Shown here: positions 35,971-49,600 of the stretch, one piece after another
Position numbering within the stretch: the stretch's first letter is position 1
Layout of the letters: each line of letters begins with the position of its first letter
Assembly (NCBI RefSeq): GCF_025837095.1
Contig: NZ_CP107551.1
Location: 806,001-870,000, forward strand
Source of the DNA: Rhodococcus sp. Z13
Lineage (GTDB): Bacteria > Actinomycetota > Actinomycetes > Mycobacteriales > Mycobacteriaceae
Direction of reading: 5' to 3'
DNA length: 64,000 nt
Notes under the pieces: generated by a model
Told to the model about the DNA's origin: nothing
The model's input: the letters and a program-made list of their open reading frames with translations, nothing else
The model's database searches: none
Made by a program: the position numbers and the translations under genes

Positions 35971-36011
35971 TCGGTGTTCTCGACCCCGGATACCGAAGTC
36001 GAGAACACCGA
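35971..36011. terminator. Perfect inverted repeat after RHH gene
   Basis: Fourteen-base perfect arms (35971-35984 and 35998-36011) around 13 bases, 35 bases past the RHH stop. There is no T-run, so it is either an intrinsic terminator of the actinobacterial type or a protein-binding palindrome upstream of the crotonase gene. Confidence 0.6.
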
Positions 36012-36113
36012 ACTTCGGAGATGGGGTCGTGCCCTTCTCCGAGCCGGTCCGCAGTGTGCACCCCCGGCCTGATGGAATGATGCGGGGGGCGGCACGAAAG
36101 GATGGGACGACAC

Positions 36114-36845
36114 ATGATCGGGTACAGCCGCGACGGACACGTGGTGACCGTGGAGCTGCAGCGCGAGGAACGCAGGAACGCGCTGAGCACACAGATGTGC
36201 GTGGGGATCCGCGAGTCCGTCGAGCAGGCCGTGGAGGACGGCGCCCGCGCCGTGGTGCTCACCGGGCGCGGCACGAGTTTCTGCGCCGGCGCGGACCTGA
36301 GCGGCGACGTCTACGCCGAAGGGTTCACCGACAGCCTCGCCGAGATGCTGCGGACCATCGAGAACGCCCCGATCCCCGTGATCGCCGCGGTCAACGGCCC
36401 CGCGATCGGCGCCGGCACCCAGCTCGCCCTCGCCTCGGACCTGCGTGTCGTCGCGCCCGGCGCCCGCTTCGGGGTTCCCGCTGCCCGCCTGGGCATCTCG
36501 GTGGACCGGTGGACGGTGCGACGGCTCGCCTCGCTCGTCGGCGGTGGCCCCGCCCGCGCGGTCTTCCTGGCCGCCGAACCGATCCACGCCGAGGAGGCGT
36601 TCGCCCGCGGGCTGGCCAACCGGATCGGTGAACTCGCCGACGCGCAGGCCTGGGCCCACGAGATCGCGCAGCTGGCACCGCTGAGTCTGCGTGCGATGAA
36701 AATGTTCCTCAACGACGACGGCACCCGCGACGAGAGCACCCCGGAACAGACCGCCGCGCTCGCCGCCGCCTGGCTCAGCGAGGACGCCCAGGAGGCCCGG
36801 CGCGCCCGCGCCGAACGCCGCGACCCGGTCTTCCAGGGACGATGA
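36114..36845 (+). CDS. echA6: EchA6-like crotonase-fold protein
   Basis: Protein of 243 aa of the enoyl-CoA hydratase/isomerase superfamily. The oxyanion segments GRGTSFCAGADLSGD and AVNGPAIGAGTQLALASDLRV are clear. The usual catalytic-glutamate block is altered: FGVPAARLGISVDRWTVRRL has no Glu where active hydratases have PEVXLG and GGTQRL. This is the state of M. tuberculosis EchA6, which binds acyl-CoA and channels it towards mycolic-acid synthesis rather than hydrating it. Position between accD3 and ctpE supports orthology. ATG at 36114 with AAGGA about 11 bases upstream. Stop overlaps the next ATG. Confidence 0.85.
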   Translation: MIGYSRDGHVVTVELQREERRNALSTQMCVGIRESVEQAVEDGARAVVLTGRGTSFCAGADLSGDVYAEGFTDSLAEMLRTIENAPIPVIAAVNGPAIGAGTQLALASDLRVVAPGARFGVPAARLGISVDRWTVRRLASLVGGGPARAVFLAAEPIHAEEAFARGLANRIGELADAQAWAHEIAQLAPLSLRAMKMFLNDDGTRDESTPEQTAALAAAWLSEDAQEARRARAERRDPVFQGR

Positions 36846-37960
36846 ACCTCCGGTCCGCGGTGTCGACCGCGCTCGCCGGAGCGGGCGCGGTGTGGTTCGC
36901 GCGGGCCGTCCAGGGGCTACCAGGCTCCCTCGGGGCCTCGGTGTCCGACATCCGGCCCTACGCCGCCGGCTCCCCGCGCTACCGCGACGGCCGCTTCCAC
37001 AACACCGATCCGGTGTCGGTGCTCGGCCCCGAGGCGGCCGGTGGCTTCGCCAAGGACCTGCTCACCCGCGGGGGTCGCGGCAGGCCGCGCACCGAGGTGC
37101 CGCTCGCGCCCTGTCTCGCGCCGGTCGAGGCGGGCACCCTCGCCGTGACGTGGTTCGGGCACTCCAGTGCCCTCGTCGAGGTCGACGGCCACCGGGTGCT
37201 GTGCGACCCGGTGTGGAGCGAGCGGGTCTCGCCGTCGCCCACGATCGGGCCGGCGCGGCTGTATCCCGTGCCGGTCGAACTGCAGGCGCTGCCCGCACTC
37301 GACGCCGTGGTGATCTCCCACGACCATTACGACCACCTCGACCGCTTCACCGTCGAGACCCTCGCGATCCTGCAGCCCACGGCCCGGTTCGTGGTGCCGC
37401 TCGGGGTGGGCGCGCACCTGCGGCGCTGGAAACTCCCCGAGGACCGGATCGTCGAACTCGACTGGGATCAGCACGTCGAGGTGAGCGGGCTGCGCATCAC
37501 CTGCACCGAGGCCCGGCACTTCTCCGGCCGCGGCCTGCAGCGCAACATCACGCTGTGGTCGTCGTGGGTGCTCGCCGGACCCACGCACCGGGTGTTCTTC
37601 GGCGGCGACAGCGGCTACACCCCGCGCTTCGCCGACCTCGGCGAGAAGTACGGCCCGTTCGACCTGACGCTGCTGCCGGTCGGCGCCTACGACGCGCGGT
37701 GGCCCGACGTGCACATGAACCCCGAGGAGGCGGTGCGCACGCATCTGGACCTCGGTGGCGTCGACCGGCGCGACGCCCTGCTCGTCCCCGTGCACTGGGG
37801 CACCTTCGACCTGGCATTCCACGGCTGGTCGGAACCGATCGCCCGGCTGCTGCCCGCCGCCCAGGAATCGGAGGTCCCCACCACCGTCCCGAAGCCGGGG
37901 CAGCGGATCGACGCGTCGCGGCCCGTGACGGTCGAACCGTGGTGGCTCTCGTCGAGCTGA
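36842..37960 (+). CDS. Metallo-beta-lactamase fold hydrolase
   Basis: Protein of 372 aa with the HXHXDH-type motif HDHYDHLD near residue 161, plus [14 protein letters not shown] and PVHWGTF metal ligands, giving a binuclear zinc site. It is related to NAPE-PLD/UlaG-like hydrolases, which act on phosphodiesters or lipid substrates rather than beta-lactams. A hydrophobic N-terminus ([14 protein letters not shown]) suggests a signal or membrane anchor. ATG overlaps the crotonase stop (ATGA). Corresponds by position to Rv0906. Confidence 0.85.
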   Translation: MNLRSAVSTALAGAGAVWFARAVQGLPGSLGASVSDIRPYAAGSPRYRDGRFHNTDPVSVLGPEAAGGFAKDLLTRGGRGRPRTEVPLAPCLAPVEAGTLAVTWFGHSSALVEVDGHRVLCDPVWSERVSPSPTIGPARLYPVPVELQALPALDAVVISHDHYDHLDRFTVETLAILQPTARFVVPLGVGAHLRRWKLPEDRIVELDWDQHVEVSGLRITCTEARHFSGRGLQRNITLWSSWVLAGPTHRVFFGGDSGYTPRFADLGEKYGPFDLTLLPVGAYDARWPDVHMNPEEAVRTHLDLGGVDRRDALLVPVHWGTFDLAFHGWSEPIARLLPAAQESEVPTTVPKPGQRIDASRPVTVEPWWLSSS

Positions 37961-37998
37961 GGGACGTGCCGCATCGACCCCATTCCCGTTCGGTGCCC

Positions 37999-38004
37999 TA
38001 ACCT
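37999..38004 (+). promoter_or_regulatory. ctpE: -10 element for leaderless ctpE start
   Basis: TAACCT followed by eight bases and the ATG of the P-type ATPase, the same element and geometry as before the DUF2530 gene. No clear -35. Confidence 0.5.
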
Positions 38005-38012
38005 GGTTGTTC

Positions 38013-40490
<2,478 letters not shown>

Positions 40491-40525
40491 CCGCCGAAAT
40501 CGGTTGCGGAAGGACAGGAAAGAAC

Positions 40526-40729
40526 ATGGGCTTCATGGATTCGGTGAAGGGTCTCGTCGACAAGGGCAAGGAGTTCGCCGAGCAGAACCCCGACAAGGTC
40601 GAGCAGATCATCGAGAAGGCCGGCGACGCGGTCGACGAGAAGACCGGCGGCAAGTACGCCGATCAGGTCGACAAGGTGCAGGACGCCGCCCGTAAGCATC
40701 TCGGCGCCGACGGCAACACCGGCGCCTGA
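40526..40729 (+). CDS. Rv0909-like small antitoxin, toxin absent
   Basis: Protein of 67 aa, charged and helical: MGFMDSVKGLVDKGKEFAEQ then PDKVEQIIEKAGDAVDEKTGGKYADQVDKVQDAARKHL. It closely resembles M. tuberculosis Rv0909, described as antitoxin to the START-domain protein Rv0910. Here the next gene is an antiporter, and no Rv0910-like gene is present. So it is an orphan, or it has a general role such as a KGG/CsbD-like stress protein. ATG with GGACAGGAAAG upstream. Confidence 0.8.
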   Translation: MGFMDSVKGLVDKGKEFAEQNPDKVEQIIEKAGDAVDEKTGGKYADQVDKVQDAARKHLGADGNTGA

Positions 40730-40744
40730 TCCCGGAGGCCCGCG

Positions 40745-42391
40745 ATGAACGGCGCAGGGATCCTGTTGGTCGTCATCGCGGGCATCGCCGTGACCGCAGT
40801 CGCGTCACGGCGCGACCTGCAGGCCCCGCTGGTGCTCGTCACCGTCGGGGCCGCGGTGTCCTTCGTGCCGGGACTGCCGCGTCTGGAACTGCACCCGGAG
40901 ATCATCCTCGGCGTGGTGCTCCCGCCGCTGCTGTACTCGTCGGCGCTGCGCTTCCCGGTGCCCACCTTCAAGCGGTACCTTCCCTCGATCCTGCGGCTCG
41001 GCATCTTCACCGTGCTCGTCACCGCCTTCGCCGTGGCGTGGACGGCCTCCGCCCTGGTGCCCGCGGTGGTCTTCGGCGCGGCGCTCGCGCTCGGTGCCGT
41101 CGTCGCCCCCACCGACGCGGTCAGCGCCGTGGCCGTGGGGCAACGCCTCGGCCTGCCGAAACGGGTGATCGCGGTGCTGACCGGGGAGGGCCTGGTCAAC
41201 GACGCCACCGCCCTGACCCTGTTCACCGTCGCGGTCTCGGCCGTCACCGGCGCGCACATCCTCGCCGACTCACCGGTCCTGTTCTTCCTGTACGAGGTCG
41301 CCGGGGGTCTCGCGGTCGGTCTGGTCCTCGCCTATCTCGTGCACCTGATCCGGGTCCGGATGTACGACTCGCCCCTCGAGACGGTGCTGGGGTTGGTGCT
41401 GCCCTTCACGGCCTATCTCGCCGCCGAGGAACTGCACGCCTCGGGTGTGCTCGCGGTCGTCGCCGCCGGGCTGTTCCTCGGGCACCGCGCCACCGACGTC
41501 TCGGTGGGCACCCGACTACAGGAACGGGCGGTGTGGAAGAGCATCGACGTGGCGCTCGAGACCTTCGTCTTCGCCTACATGGGCCTGCAGTTCCGGTTCG
41601 TGCTCGACGACGTCCGCGAAGCCGGCATCGACCTGCGTCGCGCACTGCTCGGCGCGCTGGTGGTGCTGCTCGTCGTCATGCTCGTCCGTCCGCTCTGGGG
41701 CCTGCTGCACTGGGGGCGGCGCGCCCTCGTCCGCCGCGCCGGACACGAACGGCTCGGCCGCGACCCGATGAGTTTCCGGGAGCACGTGGTGGTGGCCTGG
41801 GCGGGGATGCGCGGAGTCGTCACGCTCGCCGCCGCGGGAGGGGTGCCCTTCACCGTCGCGTCGGGTGACCCGTTCCCGGGCCGCGAGATGATCCAGATCT
41901 GCGCTCTGATCGTCGCCGTCGGCACCCTGCTCATCCAGGGCGCGACCATGCCCTGGCTCATCCGCCGCCTGGATGTCACCGATCCCTACGAACGCCTGCG
42001 CACGGAGGAACAGTTGGCGATCGCGCGCAGGATCTCCGCGGAGTCCAGCGAGAAGGTGCTCACCGAACTCGCCTCCGACCCACCCGGCGACGTCGACCGC
42101 GAGGTGTACGACAAGCTCCTCGCCAAGGCGCATCGGGTGTTCCGGTCACGGCAGGAGGCACAGAACGTCGAGGACGCTGCGGAGGACGCCGGCACCCGGC
42201 TGGCCGCGCTGTTCGACGACATCCGGCTCGCGGCCCTGCGCGGCCGGCGCGAAGCCCTCGTCGCGGCACGCGACCGCGGGGAACTCGACGACGAGATCCT
42301 GCGGGACGTGCTCGAAGGCCTCGACCTCGAGGAGGCGGCGGTGGAGGAGCGCATCGCCCGCCGTAACGGGGAGGACATGCCCCCTCGGTAG
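40745..42391 (+). CDS. CPA1-family Na+/H+ antiporter
   Basis: Membrane protein of 548 aa with about 12 helices and the CPA1 signature pair PTDAVSAVAV and GEGLVNDATAL, whose Asn-Asp carry the ion-binding site. A cytoplasmic helical tail of about 130 residues (from RRLDVTDPYERL) probably regulates it. It exchanges Na+ or K+ for protons in pH and salt balance. ATG with GGAGG about six bases upstream. It follows the antitoxin-like gene by 15 bases, and its stop overlaps a promoter of the next gene. Confidence 0.9.
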   Translation: MNGAGILLVVIAGIAVTAVASRRDLQAPLVLVTVGAAVSFVPGLPRLELHPEIILGVVLPPLLYSSALRFPVPTFKRYLPSILRLGIFTVLVTAFAVAWTASALVPAVVFGAALALGAVVAPTDAVSAVAVGQRLGLPKRVIAVLTGEGLVNDATALTLFTVAVSAVTGAHILADSPVLFFLYEVAGGLAVGLVLAYLVHLIRVRMYDSPLETVLGLVLPFTAYLAAEELHASGVLAVVAAGLFLGHRATDVSVGTRLQERAVWKSIDVALETFVFAYMGLQFRFVLDDVREAGIDLRRALLGALVVLLVVMLVRPLWGLLHWGRRALVRRAGHERLGRDPMSFREHVVVAWAGMRGVVTLAAAGGVPFTVASGDPFPGREMIQICALIVAVGTLLIQGATMPWLIRRLDVTDPYERLRTEEQLAIARRISAESSEKVLTELASDPPGDVDREVYDKLLAKAHRVFRSRQEAQNVEDAAEDAGTRLAALFDDIRLAALRGRREALVAARDRGELDDEILRDVLEGLDLEEAAVEERIARRNGEDMPPR

Positions 42392-42394
42392 ACT
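42389..42394 (+). promoter_or_regulatory. -10 element for leaderless SulP start
   Basis: TAGACT overlaps the antiporter stop and is followed by eight bases and the GTG start of the SulP gene. It is the third example of this promoter geometry in the window. Confidence 0.5.
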
Positions 42395-42402
42395 GCTCCG
42401 AA

Positions 42403-43917
<1,515 letters not shown>

Positions 43918-43966
43918 TCACCTAGAGTGTGACCGTCCGGATCGGCTCCACGAACCAGGTTTCCTC

Positions 43967-44878
43967 ATGCCACCCAGCACAGCCACGTCCCGTCGCGCAC
44001 CGTCCCTCGTGTCGGTCGTCGTCCCGGCCCGCAATGCACGCCCGGAGATCGACGAACAGCTCGAGGCCCTCGCGGTGCAGGACTACGAAGGGTCGTGGGA
44101 GGTCGTGGTCAGCGACAACGGTTCGACCGACGGACTGCGGGAGCATCTGGAGCGGCATCCGCTGAGGGAGAAGCTGTCGTTGAGGGTCGTCGACAGCGCC
44201 GATGTCCCGGGCGTCGCCCACGCCCGGAACATCGGCGTGCGCGAGGCGCACGGGGAACTCGTCGCGATCGCCGACGCGGACGATCGGGTGCATCCCGGTT
44301 GGCTGCGGGCACTGGTCACGGTGGCCGCCGCCCACGATGCCGTCGGTGGTGTGCTGGAGGTCGAGTCGATCAATCCGGCCGAGGTCGCGGACTCCCGGCC
44401 CGCACGGGACACCACACAGCAGCCGAGGATGCCCGGATTCCTGGCGATCGCGCCGGGCGGCAACATGGCGGTCTGGAAGGACGTCGTGGACACACTCGGC
44501 GGCTGGGACGAGAGCTACACCACCGGTGGGGGCGAGGACTGGGCCTTCGCCCTGCGGCTCCAGCTCGAGGGCTACACGCTCGGGTACGCGCCCGATGCGC
44601 TGATCGCGTATCGCCTGCGGGGCAGCCGCCGTGCCATGTGGCGGCAGGCCGTCGGATACGGGCGCGCAGAGGTGCGCCTGTACAAGGACTTCCGTGGGCA
44701 CGGGATGCCGAGACGTTCGCTGATCGCGCTCGTGGACACGATCGCGTACATCGTCCTCCGCAATCCGCTGGTGCCGCGCGTCATCCGGCGCAACTCGACG
44801 AGCCGATGGCTCTTCCTCACAGCGAACTTCGTCGGTCGTGTGCGCGGCAGCATCGAGAACCGGGTCTTCTACGTCTGA
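43967..44878 (+). CDS. Family 2 glycosyltransferase (first copy)
   Basis: Protein of 303 aa. GT-A fold of family GT2: LVSVVVPARNARPEI at the N-terminus, VVVSDNGSTDG and DADDRVHPGW (the DXD metal/nucleotide site), and the GGWDESYTTGGGEDW acceptor motif. The C-terminus is Arg-rich and may lie on the membrane. It transfers a sugar from a nucleotide donor; donor and acceptor are unknown. TAGAGT at 43923-43928 is a likely -10. Stop overlaps the ATG of the second copy (TGATG), so the pair is coupled. Confidence 0.9.
   Translation: MPPSTATSRRAPSLVSVVVPARNARPEIDEQLEALAVQDYEGSWEVVVSDNGSTDGLREHLERHPLREKLSLRVVDSADVPGVAHARNIGVREAHGELVAIADADDRVHPGWLRALVTVAAAHDAVGGVLEVESINPAEVADSRPARDTTQQPRMPGFLAIAPGGNMAVWKDVVDTLGGWDESYTTGGGEDWAFALRLQLEGYTLGYAPDALIAYRLRGSRRAMWRQAVGYGRAEVRLYKDFRGHGMPRRSLIALVDTIAYIVLRNPLVPRVIRRNSTSRWLFLTANFVGRVRGSIENRVFYV
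43993..44240 (+). repeat. Duplicated segment, copy 1
   Basis: The 5' part of the first glycosyltransferase is almost identical to that of the second, displaced by 929 bases (counterpart about 44922-45169). The two then diverge sharply in the rest of the genes. This suggests recent duplication or gene conversion limited to the N-terminal region. Confidence 0.75.
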
Positions 44879-45804
44879 TGACACCGCACAGCCTGACACC
44901 GCACAGCCGATCGGCGGGTCGCCGAGCACCGTCCCTCGTGTCGGTCGTCGTCCCGGCCCGCAATGCGCGCCCGGAGATCGACGAACAGCTCGAGGCCCTC
45001 GCGGTGCAGGACTACGCGGGGCCGTGGGAGGTCGTGGTCAGCGACAACGGTTCGACCGACGGACTGCGGGAGCATCTGGAGCGGCATCCGCTGAGGGAGA
45101 AGCTGTCGCTGCGGGTCGTCGACAGCGCCGACGTCCCCGGGGCCGCCCACGCCCGGAACGTCGGGGCGCGCCACGCGAGAGGCGATCTCGTCGCGGTGGT
45201 GGACGCGGACGACCGCGTGCACTCCGAATGGCTGCGGGAACTGGTCGCCGTGGCGGCCGACCACGACTCCGTGGGCGGGGCACGCGAGGTCGAGTCGATC
45301 AACTCACCGGAGGTCGCGCAGTGGCGGCCGATGCCGGACCCGAGTGAACAGCCCACCCTGTTCCGGTTCCTTCCGGTCGCGGTCAGCTGCAACTTCGCGG
45401 TCTGGAAGGACGTCCTCGACGAGCTCGGCGGCTGGGACGAGAGTTACGACGTCGGCGGCGAGGATCTCGAATTCTGCCTGCGGCTCCAGCTCGCCGGGTT
45501 CACCCTGGGATACGCGCCCGATGCGGTGATCGCCTACCGCCTGCGTGACACCCTTCGTGGCCTGTGGCGTCAGTGCATCGCCTACGGGCGGGCGGACGCC
45601 CGGTTGTACAGGGACTTCCGTGAGCACGGCATGCCACGGCGGTCGTCGATCGCGCTCGCGGACACCCTCGCGTACATCGTTCTTCGTAATCCCTTGGTGC
45701 CCCGTATGATCCGGCGCAACTCGACCGGAATGTGGGTGTTCCACCTCGCGAGTCTGGTCGGCCGGATCCGAGGGAGTGTCGAGAACCGGGTCTTCTACGT
45801 CTGA
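44878..45804 (+). CDS. Family 2 glycosyltransferase (second copy)
   Basis: Protein of 308 aa, a paralogue of the preceding gene product. About 80 N-terminal residues (from RRAPSLVSVVVPARN to ADVPGAAHARN) are nearly identical, while the rest shares only the framework: DADDRVHSEW, GGWDESYDVGGEDLEF, RNPLVPRMIRRNST. The different middle and C-terminal halves suggest a different acceptor. Ends nine bases before the stop of the convergent third glycosyltransferase, leaving no room for a terminator. Confidence 0.9.
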   Translation: MTPHSLTPHSRSAGRRAPSLVSVVVPARNARPEIDEQLEALAVQDYAGPWEVVVSDNGSTDGLREHLERHPLREKLSLRVVDSADVPGAAHARNVGARHARGDLVAVVDADDRVHSEWLRELVAVAADHDSVGGAREVESINSPEVAQWRPMPDPSEQPTLFRFLPVAVSCNFAVWKDVLDELGGWDESYDVGGEDLEFCLRLQLAGFTLGYAPDAVIAYRLRDTLRGLWRQCIAYGRADARLYRDFREHGMPRRSSIALADTLAYIVLRNPLVPRMIRRNSTGMWVFHLASLVGRIRGSVENRVFYV

Positions 45805-45813
45805 GAACACCGG

Positions 45814-46692
45814 TCACGGATAGGGATAGCGGTGACGGATGCTGCCGCGGATCCGGCCCACCAGGTTCCCGGTCACCCAGCACCACTCACCCCGCCGAGC
45901 CCGACTCCACGCCCACGGCCACACCGGAGCCAGCCCGATGCTGACACCGAGGTGGAGGAAGAACCAGTACCACTGCCGGCCCGGTGCCCGGAACCGCTTC
46001 GCGACCCCCGCTTCCTCGATCGCGTAATCGCAGGCCTGGTCCCATGTCTCACGCAGACCGGTGCGGTACCGATAGGCGACCATCGCGTCCGGAGCGAAAC
46101 CGAGCGAGTACCCGAGCGTCTGCGCCCGCCAGCAGAACTCGACATCGCTCCCGGCGTTGAGATAGCTCTCGTCCCACCCGCCCACGGCCTCGAAGGCGTC
46201 CCGCCAGATCGCGAGATTGCAGCCGAAGGTGATCGGCAGGAAGCGGGCGAGCACCGGAAGCGAATCCGGTTCGGGCAGCGCACGGAACCGGGCGACCACC
46301 GGATCGTTGAGGGTGTCGCGTTCGAGCGGTCCGCCGACCAGATCGTGCTCGGCGGCCGCCTCGGCGAGGGCGGTGAGCCAGCCGGGATGCACCCGGTCGT
46401 CCTGGTCGCAGTAGGCGACGAGCGGATGGATCGCAGCCCGCGTGCCGGCATTGCGGGCGTGCGGTGTGCCGGCGGTGCCCGACGAGTCGATCCACCGCAC
46501 CGGTATCCGATCGGCGAGGGGATGGGAGGCGACGAACTCGCGCACCCTCTCGTCACCGCGATTGTCGCTCACCACGACCTCCACCGGGCCGTCGTAGTCC
46601 TGCTCGGCGAGACCGTCGAGCTGGACCCCCAGCACGGGGAGCGGGTCGTAGGCGGCGATGACCACCGAGATGCCGGGCCGTTGCGGTCTCAC
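45814..46692 (-). CDS. Family 2 glycosyltransferase coupled to NRPS
   Basis: Protein of 292 aa of the same GT2 family as the two plus-strand genes: ISVVIAAYDPLPVLGVQ, VVVSDNRGDERV, DQDDRVHPGW (with Gln in place of Ala) and GGWDESYLNAGSDVEF. The C-terminus has a Trp-rich membrane-contact segment (RQWYWFFLHLGV, APVWPWAWSR). The GTG at 46692 overlaps the NRPS stop (GTGA), so it is translated as part of the NRPS unit. This is the best evidence that the peptide, or a partner lipid, is glycosylated. Confidence 0.9.
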   Translation of the reverse strand: MRPQRPGISVVIAAYDPLPVLGVQLDGLAEQDYDGPVEVVVSDNRGDERVREFVASHPLADRIPVRWIDSSGTAGTPHARNAGTRAAIHPLVAYCDQDDRVHPGWLTALAEAAAEHDLVGGPLERDTLNDPVVARFRALPEPDSLPVLARFLPITFGCNLAIWRDAFEAVGGWDESYLNAGSDVEFCWRAQTLGYSLGFAPDAMVAYRYRTGLRETWDQACDYAIEEAGVAKRFRAPGRQWYWFFLHLGVSIGLAPVWPWAWSRARRGEWCWVTGNLVGRIRGSIRHRYPYP

Positions 46693-49600
46693 TGCGTCCC
46701 CTCCACCTGTCGATCCCGCCCGGCGCTCACGTCCTCGAGCACGCTCCGGAAGTTCTCCACCAGCTCCACGATCGTCGTCCGTTCGAACAGTGCCGTCGGA
46801 TAGATGAGCGTGCCCGTCAACCCTTCGGGGACGCCGTTCTCGTCGACGTACTCGTTGAGCGCGATCTCCAGTTCGTGCTTGGCGATCCTGTTGTCGAACG
46901 GTTCCGGACGCGCCGACAGGCCGGGTAGCTCGACGTTCCGGGAGACCTCCGCGCGCTGGAGGATCAGTGTCGCCGGGAACAGCGGATTGCCGTCGACCGT
47001 CGGTTCGACACCGAGAGCCTCGAGCAGCACCGGGGCGGAGATGTCGGGATGCGCCATGGCCTCGTGCAACCGCCGGCGGACCTGCGCGACGACCTCCGAG
47101 AAGGGCGTGTCCGCCCCGATCCGCAGCCGCAGCACGAGGTCGTCGGCGAAGTTGCCCACCACATCGTCGAGGAGCGGATCGTCGCGGCCGGCGTTCGCGG
47201 TGGCGACCGTGACGTCGTCGGACTCCGCCCGTTCGCGCAACTGCACCGCGAAGGCGGCCTGCAGCACCATGAACAGGCTGGCTCCCAACCGCTGAGCGGC
47301 CTCCAGCAGACCTGCGTGGACGTCGGCACCGAGTTCGAACGAGACGGTGTCGCCCAGCGAGTTCCATCGCTCCGGCCGGGGACGGTCGGTCCGCAGTGCC
47401 GGACGCGGTCCGCTGCGGTCGAGCGTGGTCGTCCAGTACCCGAGTTGGCGGGCGTACTCGCTGTCCGGATCGTCCTTTTCGCCGAGCACCTCGTGCTTCC
47501 ACACCGCGTAGTCGCCGTACTGCACACCCTGCGGCGGCCACTGTGGTTCCTGTCCCGCAGCGCGGAAGAGGTAGGCCGCGAGCACATCACGCGACAACGG
47601 CAGCATCGCCCGGCCGTCGGCGGCGATGTGGTGCACCACGAGCGCGAGCACGTGCTCGTCCGCGGACAACCGGAACAGGCGCATCCGCAGAGGAATGTCG
47701 ACGGTGAGATCGTAGGGAGCCCACAGGAACTCGTCGAGTACAGTGGGGAGCTCGTTCTCGGTCACCGGCACCACGGCGGGGACCACGGAGACGTCCTCCA
47801 CCGGCACCACCCACTGCACGGGACCGGACGAGTCGTCCCGGAACCGGGTGCGCAGCATCTCGTGCCGGGCCACCACATCGGTCGCGGCCGCACACAGGAC
47901 GTCCGGGTCGATCTCACCGACGAGCCGCAACGCGACGGGAATGTTCCAGTCCCCGTTGGGGTCGGCCCGATTGGCCGCCCAGATCCGCATCTGCGCCGGA
48001 GCGAGCGGGAACTCCTGCTCGTGCGGGCGGGGACCGAGCGGAATCCGCGTCGCGGCGCCCGCGGCCGGGATGCGGGCGGCGAGTTCGGCGACGGTCGGTG
48101 CCTCGAACACCAGCCGGACGGGGATCTCGCGTCCGAGCTCCTCCCGGAGCCGCGCGGCCACCCGTACAGCCGTGAGCGAATTGCCCCCGAGCGCGAAGAA
48201 GTCGTCGGTGACACCGAGATCGGCGATACCGAGAACACCGCCGATCACCGAGGCGACGGTGGCCTCGAGATCGGTACGCGGCGCGACCCTGGCGCTCTCC
48301 GGGCGCGGTGGCTCCGGCAGACGCGCCCGATCCAGCTTGCCGTTCGCGTTGCGCGGCAACGACTCCACGACCACCACCTGTGAGGGGGTCATGTAACCGG
48401 GCAACACGGAGCGGGCGTGTGCGGTCACCGCGGCCGGATCGACCGCGGTGCCCTCGACGAAAGCGACCAGGCGGGCGGTGGCGCGCTCGGGATCGGCGAC
48501 GGTGACGGCCGCGAGGTCCACCCCCGGTGCACGTCCGAGCACCGCCTCGATCTCCCCGATCTCGATGCGGTGACCGCGGAGCTTGAGCTGCAGGTCGCCG
48601 CGGCCGAGATATTCCAGCACGCCGTTGCGGCTCCGCACGAGATCGCCGGTGCGGTAGAGGCGTTCACCCGGTTCGAACGGGCTCGCGACGAACCGCGAGG
48701 CGGTCAGGTCCGGACGGGCGGTGTAGCCGCGCGCGAGCTGGATACCGGACAGATACAGCTCACCGGTCACCCCGTCCGGGACGGGATGCAGACGCTCGTC
48801 GAGGACATATGTCCCGACCCCCGTCTGGGCACGGCCGATCGGGACGCGGCGATCGGGCCGGCCGGTGACGGGATGCCGGGTGACACTGACGGCGGCCTCG
48901 GTGGGCCCGTACAGATTGTCGATGCCGGCGTCGGTGACCGCGAGAGCACGTTCGGCCAGTGCGGGCGCGAGTTCCTCGCCGATGCACAGGATCCGGCGCA
49001 GCGAACCGGGGAACACCGGCTGGTCGACGAGACCTTCGAGCATGGACGGCACCGTGGTCAGCGTGGTGACCCGCTCCCGGCCGATCAGCTCGGCGAGGGC
49101 CGCCGGGTCGGCCGGGACGTGCGCGGGTGCGAGCACGATCCGCGCACCCGTCCGCAGCGCCCACCAGTACTCCCACACCGACAGGTCGAAACCGGCGGAG
49201 GCCTTCACCAGCACCGCGTCGTCGCCGGTGAGCGCGTAGGTGCGCTGCATCCACTCGAGTTCGTGGATCACCGCGCGATGCGGTACCGCGACCCCCTTGG
49301 GGACCCCGGTGGAGCCGGACGTGAAGATGACGTACGCGGCATTGTCGTCGCGCACCGGGCCCCGCCGCTCGGCGTCGGTGAGCGGCGCGGCCGCACCGGC
49401 AGGATCCGCGGTACCCACCGGGACGACCCGGGCAGCACCGGCCACCGACCCCGGCAGCGTCCGGCCGGGATCGATCAGGACCACCGGCGGTCGCGCGGTG
49501 GCCAGGATGTGGCCGATTCGCTCGTCCGGCAGGGACGGATCGACGGGGACGTACGCACCGCCGGCCTCGACGACCGCGTACATCGCCACGACCTGCTCGA

